From positions 1,106,482 through 1,170,481 of the forward strand of contig JAJVIC010000009.1 in NCBI GenBank assembly GCA_022072225.1: DNA of 64,000 nucleotides. Direction: 5' to 3'. The DNA is from Bacteroidia bacterium (GTDB taxonomy: Bacteria; Bacteroidota; Bacteroidia; SXHM01). Positions 34,977-45,379 of the stretch are shown here, in pieces. The first letter of the stretch is position 1, and every line of letters starts with the position of its first letter. A program made the translations under genes and the position numbers. Under the pieces are notes generated by a model that made no database searches, was not told the origin of the DNA, and was given only the letters and a program-made list of their open reading frames with translations.

Positions 34977-37700
34977 ATGAACAACGAAAACGATAAACCC
35001 GAAGCAACAGAGCCTGATTTTGACGGAAGTGAAAACTCCGGACAGCATATTACCCCGCTTTCGGGAATGTATGAAAACTGGTTTTTGGACTATGCATCTT
35101 ATGTAATTCTTGAACGTGCCGTTCCTGCAATTGAAGACGGACTAAAACCGGTACAACGCAGAATTCTTCACTCCATGTGGGAAATGGATGACGGACGCTA
35201 CAACAAAGTGGCAAACATCATCGGGCATACCATGAAATACCATCCGCATGGCGATGCTTCCATTGGCGATGCCTTGGTTGGATTAGGACAAAAAGATTTA
35301 CTGATTGACCAGCAGGGAAACTGGGGAAATATTCTCACAGGTGATTCGGCTGCTGCTCCGCGTTACATTGAAGCGCGTCCTTCTAAGTTTGCATTGGAAG
35401 TTGCGTTCAATCCTAAAACTACGGTTTGGCAAAGCTCTTATGACGGGCGGAACAAAGAACCGGTAACACTTCCGATGAAGTTTCCTTTGCTGTTGGCACA
35501 AGGTGTTGAAGGTATTGCCGTAGGACTTGCTACCAAAGTATTGCCGCATAATTTTAATGAACTTATTGACGGTTCTATTGCTGTGTTGCGCGGCAGAAAA
35601 CCAATAGTGCTGCCCGATTTTCCTACGGGCGGAATGGCTGATTTCTCTAATTATAATGATGGCTTGCGTGGCGGAAGAATTCGTATTCGTGCCAAAATTG
35701 CACAATTGGATAAAAAGACGTTAGTGATTAGTGAAATACCTTTTTCAACTACTACTACCTCACTGATTGATACCATTGTTAATGCCAACGAAAAAGGCAA
35801 GATAAAAATCCGCAAAGTAGAAGACAATACGGCTGAGAATGTGGAAATCATTATTCACCTTGCCGCAGGAATTTCGCCCGACAAAACCATTGATGCGCTC
35901 TATGCTTTTACGGATTGCGAGATTTCAATTTCGCCAAACGCCTGTGTAATTGAAAACGAAAAACCCAATTTTCTGGGTGTAACCGACATTCTGAAACTTT
36001 CAACCCACAGTACGCTTGCCCTGTTGAAAAAAGAGTTGGAAATAAAACTCTCTGAATTGCAGGAGCAGTGGCACTTTTCTTCTTTGGAGAAGATTTTCAT
36101 CAAAGAGGAAATGTATATTGACTTCAAAAAATACGACAACAAAGAAGACTTGTATCAATACCTCTACGCGGCTTTCAAACCTTTCCGCAAAAAATTGGTG
36201 CGCGATATTGTTGACGAAGATTTACTGAAACTTACCCAAATTCCAATGATTCGCATCACGCGCTTTGACAGTTTCAAAGCAGATGAGAAGATGAAAGAAC
36301 TGGAAAACGGAATCGCGGAAGTTAAAAATCATCTTGAAAACCTGGTGGATTATGCAGTGGAATATTTCAAGAATTTGAAGAAGAAATACGGAGAAGGACG
36401 CGACCGTAAAACAGAAATAAAATCTTTTGAAAACATTGTGGCAACACGTGTTGCGGTTGCAAACGAAAAATTGTATGTGAATCGTTTGGAAGGCTTTGCC
36501 GGTTACGGAATGAAGAAGGATGAGTTTGTTTCTGATTGTTCCGATATTGATGACATTATTGTTTTCCGCAAAGACGGAACAATGGTGGTAAGCAAGGTTC
36601 AGGACAAGGCGTTTGTCGGAAAAGATCTGTTGCACATCAGCGTGTTTAAGAAAAACGATGAGCGCACGGTTTACAACATGATTTACCGCGATGGTCCGCG
36701 CGGAAATATTATGGTTAAGCGTTTTGCAGTTACAGGAGTTACCCGCGACAAAGTGTATGATTTGACCAAAGGAACTAGAGATTCGGAAGTGCTCTATTTT
36801 ACTGCCAATCCGAATGGCGAGGCAGAGGTTGTTACTGTTTTTCACCGCCCTGTTCCGCACCTGAAAAAATTGCAGTTCGATTTTAATTTTGCAGAACTTG
36901 CCATCAAGGGAAGAAGTTCGCAAGGGAATATTTTAACCCGCAATCCGGTGCGCAAAGTTGTTCAGAAAGAACAAGGAGTTTCTACATTGGATGCACGTTC
37001 TATCTGGTTTGACGATACGGTTCAAAGACTAAATGCAGAAGAGCGCGGAACATTCCTTGGCAAGTTTAAAGGCGATGATAAAATTCTGACCGTGATGCAA
37101 AGCGGTGAATATAAATTACACTCTTTTGACCTTTCAACTCACTTTGATGAAGATATGATTCTGATTGAAAAATGGAATCCGCAAAAACCGTTGACTGCAA
37201 TTTATTGGGACGGAGAAAAAGAACAGTACACCGTAAAACGATTTTTAGTAGAACCTTCAGGAAACAAAGTGAAATTTATAACGGAACACGAAAAGTCAGT
37301 GTTGGAGCTTGTTTCAAGCGATTGGTTGCCGCAGGTAGAACTTAAGTTCAGTAAAGTAAAAGGCGATGAGCCCGCACCTGAAAAAATAAATCTTGCAGAG
37401 TTTATTGCAGTGAAAGGTTTGAAAGCAATCGGTAATCGTTTGTCGGCAAACAAGATTAAAACGATTGACCGCTTGGAGCCATTGCCTTATGAAGAACCTG
37501 TGGTAGAAGAAGCAGTTGAGGTAGATTTGACGGTCGATTCATTACCGCTTGAAATACCGATAGACGAAGAAGATGTAGAACCTGTGAGTAAAGAAGTGAT
37601 ACAAAAATTACAGGCATCAATGAAAAAAATACAACCGGCAGAAAAGAAAAAGAAAGGAGAAAAATCGGGAGAGCAGCAGTTGGGTTTAGAGTTGGAATAA
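34977..37700 (+). CDS. parC: DNA topoisomerase IV subunit A
   Basis: The 907-residue protein starts its core with GMYENWFLDYASYVILERAVPAIEDGLKPVQRR. The catalytic Tyr is in AAPRYIEARPSK, and the N-terminal segment GHTMKYHPHGDAS is the usual DNA-gate region. The C-terminal half is a beta-pinwheel-like region with blades such as DIDDIIVFRKDGTMVVSKV, ending in a long acidic and lysine-rich tail. ParC cuts and rejoins the DNA gate during decatenation. The tail after about residue 830 is low complexity. It is followed 32 nt later by uvrA. Confidence 0.92.
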   Translation: MNNENDKPEATEPDFDGSENSGQHITPLSGMYENWFLDYASYVILERAVPAIEDGLKPVQRRILHSMWEMDDGRYNKVANIIGHTMKYHPHGDASIGDALVGLGQKDLLIDQQGNWGNILTGDSAAAPRYIEARPSKFALEVAFNPKTTVWQSSYDGRNKEPVTLPMKFPLLLAQGVEGIAVGLATKVLPHNFNELIDGSIAVLRGRKPIVLPDFPTGGMADFSNYNDGLRGGRIRIRAKIAQLDKKTLVISEIPFSTTTTSLIDTIVNANEKGKIKIRKVEDNTAENVEIIIHLAAGISPDKTIDALYAFTDCEISISPNACVIENEKPNFLGVTDILKLSTHSTLALLKKELEIKLSELQEQWHFSSLEKIFIKEEMYIDFKKYDNKEDLYQYLYAAFKPFRKKLVRDIVDEDLLKLTQIPMIRITRFDSFKADEKMKELENGIAEVKNHLENLVDYAVEYFKNLKKKYGEGRDRKTEIKSFENIVATRVAVANEKLYVNRLEGFAGYGMKKDEFVSDCSDIDDIIVFRKDGTMVVSKVQDKAFVGKDLLHISVFKKNDERTVYNMIYRDGPRGNIMVKRFAVTGVTRDKVYDLTKGTRDSEVLYFTANPNGEAEVVTVFHRPVPHLKKLQFDFNFAELAIKGRSSQGNILTRNPVRKVVQKEQGVSTLDARSIWFDDTVQRLNAEERGTFLGKFKGDDKILTVMQSGEYKLHSFDLSTHFDEDMILIEKWNPQKPLTAIYWDGEKEQYTVKRFLVEPSGNKVKFITEHEKSVLELVSSDWLPQVELKFSKVKGDEPAPEKINLAEFIAVKGLKAIGNRLSANKIKTIDRLEPLPYEEPVVEEAVEVDLTVDSLPLEIPIDEEDVEPVSKEVIQKLQASMKKIQPAEKKKKGEKSGEQQLGLELE

Positions 37701-37732
37701 TTAAAGCTTATCTTCACAGTTCTTTTTTAATT

Positions 37733-40537
37733 ATGCCTGTTGTTAAAGATATTGAGCGTCTTAGTCCTAAGGAATACATTATCATAAAAGGTGCGCGTGT
37801 TCACAACCTAAAGAATATTTCGCTTGCCATTCCGCACAAAAAGTTGGTAGTAATCACCGGTCTTTCCGGTTCAGGAAAATCATCTTTGGCTTTTGATACC
37901 TTGTATGCAGAAGGGCAGAGAAGATACGTAGAAAGCCTCTCGGCTTATGCGCGTCAGTTCCTGGGAAAGATTGACAAACCCGAAGTAGATTATATCAAAG
38001 GAATTGCTCCGGCTATTGCAATTGAGCAAAAAGTAAATACTGTAAATCCGCGTTCAACCGTTGGAACAAGCACCGAGATTTACGATTACATAAAATTATT
38101 ATTTGCCCGCATCGGAAAAACCTATTCACCTGTTTCAGGTAAAATTGTAAAACGTGAAACCACAACCGATGTGGTAGATTATGTGCTTTCACTACCTGCC
38201 GAAACAAAGGTGATGTTGATTGCTCCTGTTAAAGTAAAAGATAAAAAGAAGTTTACAGAGCAGGTGGAGACGCTCATTCGTCAGGGTTTTACAAGAGTAA
38301 AATCAGGTGATGAAATTATACGCTTGGAGGAATATGCCAACAACAAAACAAAAATTGAAACCATCAATTTGCTGATTGACCGATTTGCAGTAAACACAAG
38401 TGATGAAGAACTTTCAAGTCGTATTGCAGACTCGGTTGAAACAGCATATTTTGAAGGGGGCGGAGAGTGTATTATTGAGCAATTAGACGAAGGAAAGAAG
38501 TCAACCCCGAAAAGTTTTACAAATCGTTTTGAAGCAGACGGAATTTCGTTTGAAGAGCCTTCTGTAAATCTTTTTGCTTTCAATAATCCTTATGGAGCCT
38601 GCAAAAAGTGTGAAGGTTTCGGAAGTATAATAGGCATTGATGAGGATTTGGTTGTGCCCGATAAAAGCAAATCTGTTTATGATGAAGCCATTGTTTGCTG
38701 GCGTGGCGAAAGCATGGGCGAGTGGAAAGATTATTTTATCAAAAAAGCATATAAATACGACTTCCCGATTCACAAGCCTTATTTTGAATTGACGGAAGAA
38801 CAGAAAGATTTGTTGTGGAACGGAAACAAAGATTTGGAAGGTATTTATGCGTTCTTCCGTTACTTGGAATCCAAGAGTTATAAAATTCAGTACCGTGTTA
38901 TGTTGTCGCGTTATCGCGGCAGAACGCTTTGCCCTGATTGCAAAGGAACACGACTGCGCAAAGATGCAAACTACGTGAAGATAGGAGGCAAGTCTGTCAG
39001 TGAACTGATGCTGATGCCTGTGAATGAATTGTTGCCTTTCTTTTCTGAATTGAAATTGAATGAACACGACACAACTGTAGCCAAGCGTTTGATGAAAGAA
39101 ATTGTTTCGCGTTTGCAATTTTTGGAAGATGTTGGTTTGGGTTATTTAACATTAAACAGACTTTCATCAACATTATCAGGCGGAGAATCGCAGCGCATAA
39201 ACCTTGCATCCTCTTTAGGAAGCAGTTTGGTTGGTTCGCTTTATATTTTAGATGAACCGAGTATTGGTTTGCATCCGCGCGATACCGAACGACTGATAAA
39301 AATTTTAAAATCGTTGCGCGACATAGGCAATACGGTGATTGTGGTTGAGCATGACGAAGAAATTATGCGAGCCTCTGATTTGCTGATTGATATTGGTCCG
39401 GAAGCCGGTACCGGTGGTGGAAATGTTGTGTTTATTGGCGACCAAAAAGATATTCTGAAAGAGGAAAAAAGTATAACAGCACGCTACCTGACAGAAAAAG
39501 AAAGAATTGAACTGCCTGCCAAACGCAGGGTGTCAAAATCAGTGATTACTTTAAAAGGCGTTCGCGAAAATAATCTGAAAAATATAGATGTTTCATTTCC
39601 TTTAAACACGCTTTGTGTCATTACTGGTGTAAGTGGTTCAGGTAAAAGTTCATTGCTGCGCAGTGTATTGTATCCTGCCTTGAAAAAAATATTTGCAGGT
39701 GTTGCGGGCAAATCCGGACAGTTCGATAAATTAGAAGGCGATGTTCACAAAATAAAAGCAGTTGAGTTTGTTGACCAAAATCCTATTGGTCGTTCTTCGC
39801 GCAGTAATCCTGTTACGTATATCAAGGCGTATGATGAAATCAGAACGCTCTACAGCAATCAGCAATTAGCAAAGTTTCGCGGCTATGGTCCCGGATTTTT
39901 TTCGTTCAATGTTGCAGGCGGACGATGTGATGTGTGTGAAGGTGAAGGCGAGGTGTTGATTGAAATGCAATTCATGGCTGATATTCATTTGCCTTGTGAT
40001 AACTGCCACGGAAAACGTTTTAAGCAAGACATACTTGAAATTGTTTTTAACGGAAAAAATGTTGCAGACATATTGGATATGACGGTGGATGAAGCAATGG
40101 AATTTTTTCTGAAGCACAACACAAAAATTGCAGAGCAAATCCGTCCCTTGCAGGATGTAGGTTTGGGTTATGTAAAACTCGGGCAAAGCAGCAGCACACT
40201 TAGCGGTGGCGAAGCACAACGGATAAAATTAGCTTCTTTCATCGGCAAAGGAAAAAATGCCGACAAGACTTTGTTCATCTTTGATGAACCCACAACAGGT
40301 TTGCATTTTCACGATATTAAAAAGCTACTGAAAGCATTTGAGGTGCTTTTACAAAACGGACATTCACTTGTAATTATTGAACACAATCCCGATGTAATTA
40401 AATGTGCCGATTATGTAATTGACCTCGGACCGGAAGGCGGTAAGCAAGGTGGAAACCTTGTGTTTGCAGGTACTCCCGAAGAACTGGTTAAGTGTAAAGG
40501 TTCTTATACAGGTCTGGCTTTAAAAGAGAAAATATAG
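37733..40537 (+). CDS. uvrA: excinuclease ABC subunit A
   Basis: The 934-residue protein has two ABC modules. Walker A motifs are [20 protein letters not shown] and [12 protein letters not shown], signatures are [16 protein letters not shown] and [16 protein letters not shown], and Walker B motifs end [10 protein letters not shown] and [10 protein letters not shown]. Zinc-module cysteine pairs CKKC, CPDC, CDVC and CDNC are present. UvrA dimers scan DNA for bulky damage and load UvrB. Length and order are normal. It follows parC by 32 nt and probably shares its transcript; only 4 nt separate its stop from the convergent next gene. Confidence 0.97.
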   Translation: MPVVKDIERLSPKEYIIIKGARVHNLKNISLAIPHKKLVVITGLSGSGKSSLAFDTLYAEGQRRYVESLSAYARQFLGKIDKPEVDYIKGIAPAIAIEQKVNTVNPRSTVGTSTEIYDYIKLLFARIGKTYSPVSGKIVKRETTTDVVDYVLSLPAETKVMLIAPVKVKDKKKFTEQVETLIRQGFTRVKSGDEIIRLEEYANNKTKIETINLLIDRFAVNTSDEELSSRIADSVETAYFEGGGECIIEQLDEGKKSTPKSFTNRFEADGISFEEPSVNLFAFNNPYGACKKCEGFGSIIGIDEDLVVPDKSKSVYDEAIVCWRGESMGEWKDYFIKKAYKYDFPIHKPYFELTEEQKDLLWNGNKDLEGIYAFFRYLESKSYKIQYRVMLSRYRGRTLCPDCKGTRLRKDANYVKIGGKSVSELMLMPVNELLPFFSELKLNEHDTTVAKRLMKEIVSRLQFLEDVGLGYLTLNRLSSTLSGGESQRINLASSLGSSLVGSLYILDEPSIGLHPRDTERLIKILKSLRDIGNTVIVVEHDEEIMRASDLLIDIGPEAGTGGGNVVFIGDQKDILKEEKSITARYLTEKERIELPAKRRVSKSVITLKGVRENNLKNIDVSFPLNTLCVITGVSGSGKSSLLRSVLYPALKKIFAGVAGKSGQFDKLEGDVHKIKAVEFVDQNPIGRSSRSNPVTYIKAYDEIRTLYSNQQLAKFRGYGPGFFSFNVAGGRCDVCEGEGEVLIEMQFMADIHLPCDNCHGKRFKQDILEIVFNGKNVADILDMTVDEAMEFFLKHNTKIAEQIRPLQDVGLGYVKLGQSSSTLSGGEAQRIKLASFIGKGKNADKTLFIFDEPTTGLHFHDIKKLLKAFEVLLQNGHSLVIIEHNPDVIKCADYVIDLGPEGGKQGGNLVFAGTPEELVKCKGSYTGLALKEKI

Positions 40538-40541
40538 AGAT

Positions 40542-41315
40542 TTACGGTTTTGTTGCCAACAGGAACTTCTGTTTGAATTCCTGCGTCTGATACCATGGAC
40601 CTTTACCATCACTAAGTGTTTGATAGTTTAAGCCACTCATGGTTCTTGCTCCCATTGCTCCTGCCGCTCCTATTGGTGCCTGGGTTGTTTCTCCTGAAAT
40701 GTGCGGTTTTTCCATTGCATTGATTTCAACATGCAGTGTAAGTTCGTTTGTTAAATCAGTTGCCGAAAAATCTTTCCCGTAAATTTCTTCAAAAGGAATT
40801 GCCAGTTCATAAATCATATTATTGTTTTCGTTCCAGTTGATGGCAGGTTTAATTACGGAAGTGTCCGAAACGGGAAGCATTCCGTTGTGCAATGCAAATC
40901 CTTCGGCAACCATCATAATGCTTTGCATACGAAAATTATTTTTTAAAACTTCCATGTCAGGTATGTGGTCGGGACCTGCGTCTTCTTCGCCCGATTGCGG
41001 AAGAGGGTAGTTGAGCGTTGCTTTGCGTTTGAGCTTTTTTACCGCTATGGTTACTTTCATTCCGCAGCGAAAAAGTTTTGATTGTGCTCCTTCGTCCGGG
41101 TTTTGAAAAACAAGATAAAGCGTGGTGCTGTCATTAGCAATGCCAAACATCAAATGGGTTTTTATATCGTAGAAATCAAGCTGATTTTCCCAATCATTTG
41201 AAATGCCGTCAATATTAATCTTTTGCTCTGACCATGAAGATGAAGAAACTAACGATTGAGAGAAATTGTTGGTAAAGTAAAATGTCAAAAGAATAAGCAG
41301 TGCTGATTTATTCAT
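40542..41315 (-). CDS. secreted CBM9-like domain protein
   Basis: The 257-residue protein has a signal peptide (MNKSALLILLTFYFTNNFSQS) and opens with KINIDGISNDWEN. This is the usual start of CBM9-like/DOMON-like beta sandwiches (I-D-G-x-x-D-W), followed by alternating strands (HLMFGIANDSTTLYLVFQNP). A Gly/Ala-rich, low-complexity stretch (IGAAGAMGARTMSG) lies near the end. It is probably periplasmic or outer-membrane facing; ligand unknown. It converges on uvrA with a 4-nt gap, so the two transcripts must overlap at their 3' ends. Confidence 0.6.
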   Translation of the reverse strand: MNKSALLILLTFYFTNNFSQSLVSSSSWSEQKINIDGISNDWENQLDFYDIKTHLMFGIANDSTTLYLVFQNPDEGAQSKLFRCGMKVTIAVKKLKRKATLNYPLPQSGEEDAGPDHIPDMEVLKNNFRMQSIMMVAEGFALHNGMLPVSDTSVIKPAINWNENNNMIYELAIPFEEIYGKDFSATDLTNELTLHVEINAMEKPHISGETTQAPIGAAGAMGARTMSGLNYQTLSDGKGPWYQTQEFKQKFLLATKP

Positions 41316-41597
41316 TTTAATCGGATTGATATTTCAATTTACTCTAAGCCTTTAAGATGCAAACGTAGTATATATTGCTTGTATGTTATTATTTAGAATA
41401 AAGATAGAAAAGTTGTAGAAATTGAGTTTTTGTTTTATGAAAACAAAAAACATTAGATTTTTGTGATTTTTGTCATTAATGTTTATATAAAAAAAATATG
41501 TTGGTAAGGTGTTTTAAAATAACTTACGTTTGCTGAATTATAGCTTTTGTAATAAATAATAATGCATTCGTCTAAACAATAGGCGATTTTACATAAA
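41316..41597. other. intergenic region with promoter of the exopolysaccharide cluster
   Basis: This 282-bp AT-rich gap between divergent genes holds TACGTTTG (41525-41532), a match to TAnnTTTG, with TTG at 41501-41503 (21-nt spacer). This would start the transcript about 60 nt before the fusion gene. Nothing else is recognised. Confidence 0.4.
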
Positions 41598-44258
41598 ATG
41601 AAAAAGACCCTTAATCAAAACGTAAAAAAGTTATTGACCTCTGCTATTAATTATCGGATCTTAAAATGCATATTGTTTTTTCTCGTTTTTATTCAAAGTT
41701 TTTTCTTGTTTGCTCAAAAGGGTACCAAGGAAGTTATTCAAACAGCTGTTCTTAAGGGTATATGGTTTACCGATGTAAATACCGGCTATGCTGTTGGTTA
41801 CAATGGTACAATACTAAAAACTACTGATGCCGGTTTGTCTTGGCAACCCCTTAGCTCTGGTGTTAACACCAGTTTGTTTTCGGTATCGTTTTCAAATGCA
41901 ACTACCGGCATTGTATGCGGAGCAAATGGTGTAATCTTAAAAACCAGTAATGCCGGACTTACCTGGCAGCCTCGTGCCAGCGGAACTTTGGTTACACTTC
42001 ATGAAGTATTTTTTCTTGATAGTGTAAATGCTTATATATCGGGACAATTCGGAACGTATCTTAAAACAAGTGATGCAGGCGAAACATGGACAACTGTTGC
42101 ATTAACCCAGGTAGCAGGATCTGAAAAATCAAATCCTGTTCTTGATGCCGGTAATGCAGCAGGAGATCAGGCAAAGCAAGCGATTACCCTGCATAATATT
42201 AACCAGATTAAAAACAAGGATTCGCTTGTTTCTATCAATATTAATATACTGGAAGATTTTTGGAAGAAATATAATTTTCTGAGTACACGTAAACCTCAGT
42301 ATGAGAACATATCAGTAGTGCCTGATTTATTTAAAATTTCAATCAGCGACACTATTACACGAACTGATTATCTTAACCGTGTAAGTCAGGCACAAATTAA
42401 GCAGGCTAAAAAAGACATTGGACTTACTCTTGCCGGAAGTTATCAGGAAAACTCATCGGCCGGAGTGGGTGCTGATGAAATGATTATTTACCGCAGACGC
42501 GCACAGGCAGGTTTGGATTGGGATGTTCTTGGCAACGGTTACCTTACTTCGCGCTATAAGCAGCAGATGTTAAAAAACGAAATGATAATAAACTCGCTAA
42601 AGCCAGAAAAAACAATAACAGCAGCCGACTATATTATTATTTCCCACAAAATAATTTATTCTTTTAACCAGCATAAAATAAAGCTGCTTGAACAGCGTCA
42701 GCAGATTATTAATGATAAAATTGATGCAGCAAATGAACTTTATCTTCTGAAGCATCTCCCTAAACTTGAACTTATGCAGATAATTCAGCAACAGGTTGAT
42801 GTAACCAGTATGTTTCAGGTTTACAAAGCTTACAATGAACAACTAACAGAAGAAATAAATGCGAATAATATTCCTGTTAATATTTTACCGGCTTTTGACT
42901 TAGATCCTGAAAAAATAACAGGTTATTCAGCCGCTGCTGATGCCGGAGACAGTATTATTAAACTTAAAATTAAAAACATGGAACTCGAATATTCTGTGTG
43001 GAACGATATTAATCTCAAAGCACAGGTTCGTTACAATTATTACAACTACAGCGGATTGAATCAGGCTGACCGTTATTTCCTTTCAGCCGGACTTTCATTT
43101 GCAGTACCGCTGCCATTGGGCTCTAAAGCAGGTAAAAATGCAGTAGATGCAAAAGCAGAGCTGATGCGTTTTGATCTTAAAAACTCATCAGAACAGCAAA
43201 ATATTGATTTGTTGAATACTGTTTATGAGTTTCGCTATAAGTTAAAACAGTACAATAACTTTCTTGAAAAACATAAGAAATATGAAGAATTGCTTCGCAT
43301 TGAACGGGTAAAAGAAAAACTGCAGTACTTTGAGTTTAACCCAATTTCAGCGCTTAATCTTCTTGACGAGATGCTTTCCGTTGAAGTAGAAATGCTGGAC
43401 TTGCAGCAGGAAATGTATTTGAGTTTGTTGGATATAATAACCAAAACGCCCGGCACAGAGGCTGTTAATGTTATACAACCGCTTGCAGCATCACAGGCAA
43501 AGGACAATATAAAAGCACAGCAAACATCAAATCTTGTAGAAGAAACCAAGGATAAAGCAATGTATATATGGAGCGAATCGATAACCAAACGAAGCGAGGC
43601 CTATATCGAAGAGTACTTGAATTTTAATCAAATAAAAACTGCAGTAGTTAGTTCAGGTCAGGTTGAAAAATCAAAAGTAAATTCACTGTTTGGTGTGTTG
43701 CGGGCAAGCGGAATAAATACAGAATTGCTTATAGGCAGTAATAAATTGTTATTTAAGCAAAATCCGGCAGCATACCTTGACTCGGTTGTTAAGCAGCTGA
43801 ACCTTTCTGATATTTCTGCATTACATCTTGATGTTGAACCACATACTTTGGATGATTGGGAAAAGAATAAGGACAATTATTTAGCACAATATATAAATCT
43901 GATTAAGCAAGCCCGTACATGGTGTAATGCTAAAAATATCAAGTTGAATGTATCCATTCCGGTGTTCTATCCGGAGGAAACGCTGGTTGCGATTTATGCC
44001 GAATGCGACAAGGTATATATTATGGCCTATGAACAAACCGATGTTTTTGTAGTACTTAAGAAAGTGAAAGAAGAACTGGCTCTTGGTTCAGCAAAAACAG
44101 TGATAGCTCTGCGTGCAAAAGATTTTGCAACACGCAGTGCATTCGAGAAATTTTTAAATGAATTAAGCACGGCAGCCAACACTAAGGTTTTTGCTTTGCA
44201 CGATCTTGAAACCTTTATTAAGCTGGATGAATTAAGCGGAAATGATAATAATAAATAA
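41598..44258 (+). CDS. YCF48-like / TolC-like / TIM-barrel hydrolase-like fusion protein
   Basis: The 886-residue protein has an N-terminal membrane or signal segment (about 21-40, ending FLFAQ). Three YCF48/BNR-type repeats follow (TDVNTGYAVGYNGTILKTTDAGLSW and two relatives, about 50-170). The middle region (about 200-620) is helical with strand pairs like an outer-membrane efflux (TolC-type) protein, including LDWDVLGNGYLTSRYKQQ and SAGLSFAVPLPLGSKAG. The C-terminal region (about 640-880) looks like a TIM-barrel glycosidase, with HLDVEPH (743-749) at the usual D-x-E acid/base position and VYIMAYEQ later. Inferred role: outer-membrane export of a polysaccharide coupled to trimming. It heads the cluster with HlyD, regulator, GT2 and deacetylase genes. 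Confidence 0.65.
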   Translation: MKKTLNQNVKKLLTSAINYRILKCILFFLVFIQSFFLFAQKGTKEVIQTAVLKGIWFTDVNTGYAVGYNGTILKTTDAGLSWQPLSSGVNTSLFSVSFSNATTGIVCGANGVILKTSNAGLTWQPRASGTLVTLHEVFFLDSVNAYISGQFGTYLKTSDAGETWTTVALTQVAGSEKSNPVLDAGNAAGDQAKQAITLHNINQIKNKDSLVSININILEDFWKKYNFLSTRKPQYENISVVPDLFKISISDTITRTDYLNRVSQAQIKQAKKDIGLTLAGSYQENSSAGVGADEMIIYRRRAQAGLDWDVLGNGYLTSRYKQQMLKNEMIINSLKPEKTITAADYIIISHKIIYSFNQHKIKLLEQRQQIINDKIDAANELYLLKHLPKLELMQIIQQQVDVTSMFQVYKAYNEQLTEEINANNIPVNILPAFDLDPEKITGYSAAADAGDSIIKLKIKNMELEYSVWNDINLKAQVRYNYYNYSGLNQADRYFLSAGLSFAVPLPLGSKAGKNAVDAKAELMRFDLKNSSEQQNIDLLNTVYEFRYKLKQYNNFLEKHKKYEELLRIERVKEKLQYFEFNPISALNLLDEMLSVEVEMLDLQQEMYLSLLDIITKTPGTEAVNVIQPLAASQAKDNIKAQQTSNLVEETKDKAMYIWSESITKRSEAYIEEYLNFNQIKTAVVSSGQVEKSKVNSLFGVLRASGINTELLIGSNKLLFKQNPAAYLDSVVKQLNLSDISALHLDVEPHTLDDWEKNKDNYLAQYINLIKQARTWCNAKNIKLNVSIPVFYPEETLVAIYAECDKVYIMAYEQTDVFVVLKKVKEELALGSAKTVIALRAKDFATRSAFEKFLNELSTAANTKVFALHDLETFIKLDELSGNDNNK

Positions 44259-44277
44259 TTAACATAAAACCAACGTC

Positions 44278-45363
44278 TTGAAAAGTATAGATTTTAAACA
44301 AAAAACATCAGCCATCAGGGTGCTGAGTGACGAAAATGGTAGAAAATCATTCAACTGGGATCGCATAATCTACATTGTGTTTCTTGTTCTTCTGTTTGGC
44401 TTTCTGGCATATTATGCTTTTAATAAACTGTTCTTCATTAAAGCACAGGGACAGGTATCGTTCGAAAATATTGATATCCGAATACCGGATGATTGCCGCA
44501 TTCTTGAGTATCAGGTGCAGGAAGACGACAGCGTTAGTGTGGGAGATTCTTTGTTTATTTATTCGTTAGATGACGATAATCTTGTTGCAGGTACGAATAC
44601 AGTTGTAACGCCTGCAAATAGTGATGTTTCTTTTAGCAGCGAACTTACCTGGGTTGACCGGGAAAAATTTGCACTTGAAAAGAAAATTGCGATGAACAAT
44701 ATTGATAAAGCGCGAGCGCAGGAGTTGCTTAAAAGTTTTGAAAAGGAATTGCAGCACCTTGAAAATGCTATTATTTTAGATGTACTTCCAACAGAACGCT
44801 ATGAATATGCAAAGGGCGAAATACTGCGCCTTAAAGCCGAAATAGCAAAGCTCGAAGCAGAAAATAAACAGAATAATAAATATATAGCAGAACTGAATGA
44901 AATGGCTGCAAAATCTGTTATGCATTCAACAGCGAGTCAAACAAAGGCCAATGGAGGTGGATTGGGAGAAAATACTGCACCACAGGTTTTCTATTCACCC
45001 ATAAACGGAAATGTTACCCGTTTGTACACACGTCAATTTGAGATTGCTCTTAAACAAGATGTTATCATGTCAATCCACACCGATAGACCAATGTTTATCA
45101 AAGCCTATTTTGATCAGGAAGACATAGCTTATTTTAACGAAGGAGACGAGGTTAAAATTAAATTTCCTGACGGCCGAACCTCTAAGGGGGTTGTTAAACG
45201 TTTTAATTATTCAACTTTCCAGTTGCCGGCAGAATTCCAAAAGCGTTACGAGCCTACTACGCGCACGGTGGCAGCCGATATTTACCCTGTAAGCCCTGAT
45301 GATTATGCTCTTTGGAGAGGTTTCTATAAAATGAGCGTTACAATTACAAAATACAAATACTGA
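44278..45363 (+). CDS. HlyD-family membrane fusion (periplasmic adaptor) protein, TTG start
   Basis: The frame opens with TTG at 44278. No in-frame ATG precedes the membrane helix (about 31-50, YIVFLVLLFGFLAYYAF), so TTG is the probable start. After the helix come a short biotinyl-lipoyl-like half (RILEYQVQEDDSVSVGDSLFIY), a coiled coil (about 120-205) and the returning half (VFYSPINGNVTRLYTRQFE, IKAYFDQEDIAYFNEGDEVKIKFPDG). This is the layout of HlyD adaptors that bridge inner-membrane transport to a TolC-type channel. Its position 19 nt after the TolC-like fusion gene and before the synthase supports a role in polysaccharide export. Confidence 0.82.
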   Translation: MKSIDFKQKTSAIRVLSDENGRKSFNWDRIIYIVFLVLLFGFLAYYAFNKLFFIKAQGQVSFENIDIRIPDDCRILEYQVQEDDSVSVGDSLFIYSLDDDNLVAGTNTVVTPANSDVSFSSELTWVDREKFALEKKIAMNNIDKARAQELLKSFEKELQHLENAIILDVLPTERYEYAKGEILRLKAEIAKLEAENKQNNKYIAELNEMAAKSVMHSTASQTKANGGGLGENTAPQVFYSPINGNVTRLYTRQFEIALKQDVIMSIHTDRPMFIKAYFDQEDIAYFNEGDEVKIKFPDGRTSKGVVKRFNYSTFQLPAEFQKRYEPTTRTVAADIYPVSPDDYALWRGFYKMSVTITKYKY

Positions 45364-45379
45364 TAAAAAGGAAAAGGCA

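Noticed and set aside
36222-36923. 233-residue antisense ORF inside parC
   Set aside because: Shadow of a strongly conserved gene; composition follows the codon pattern of parC.
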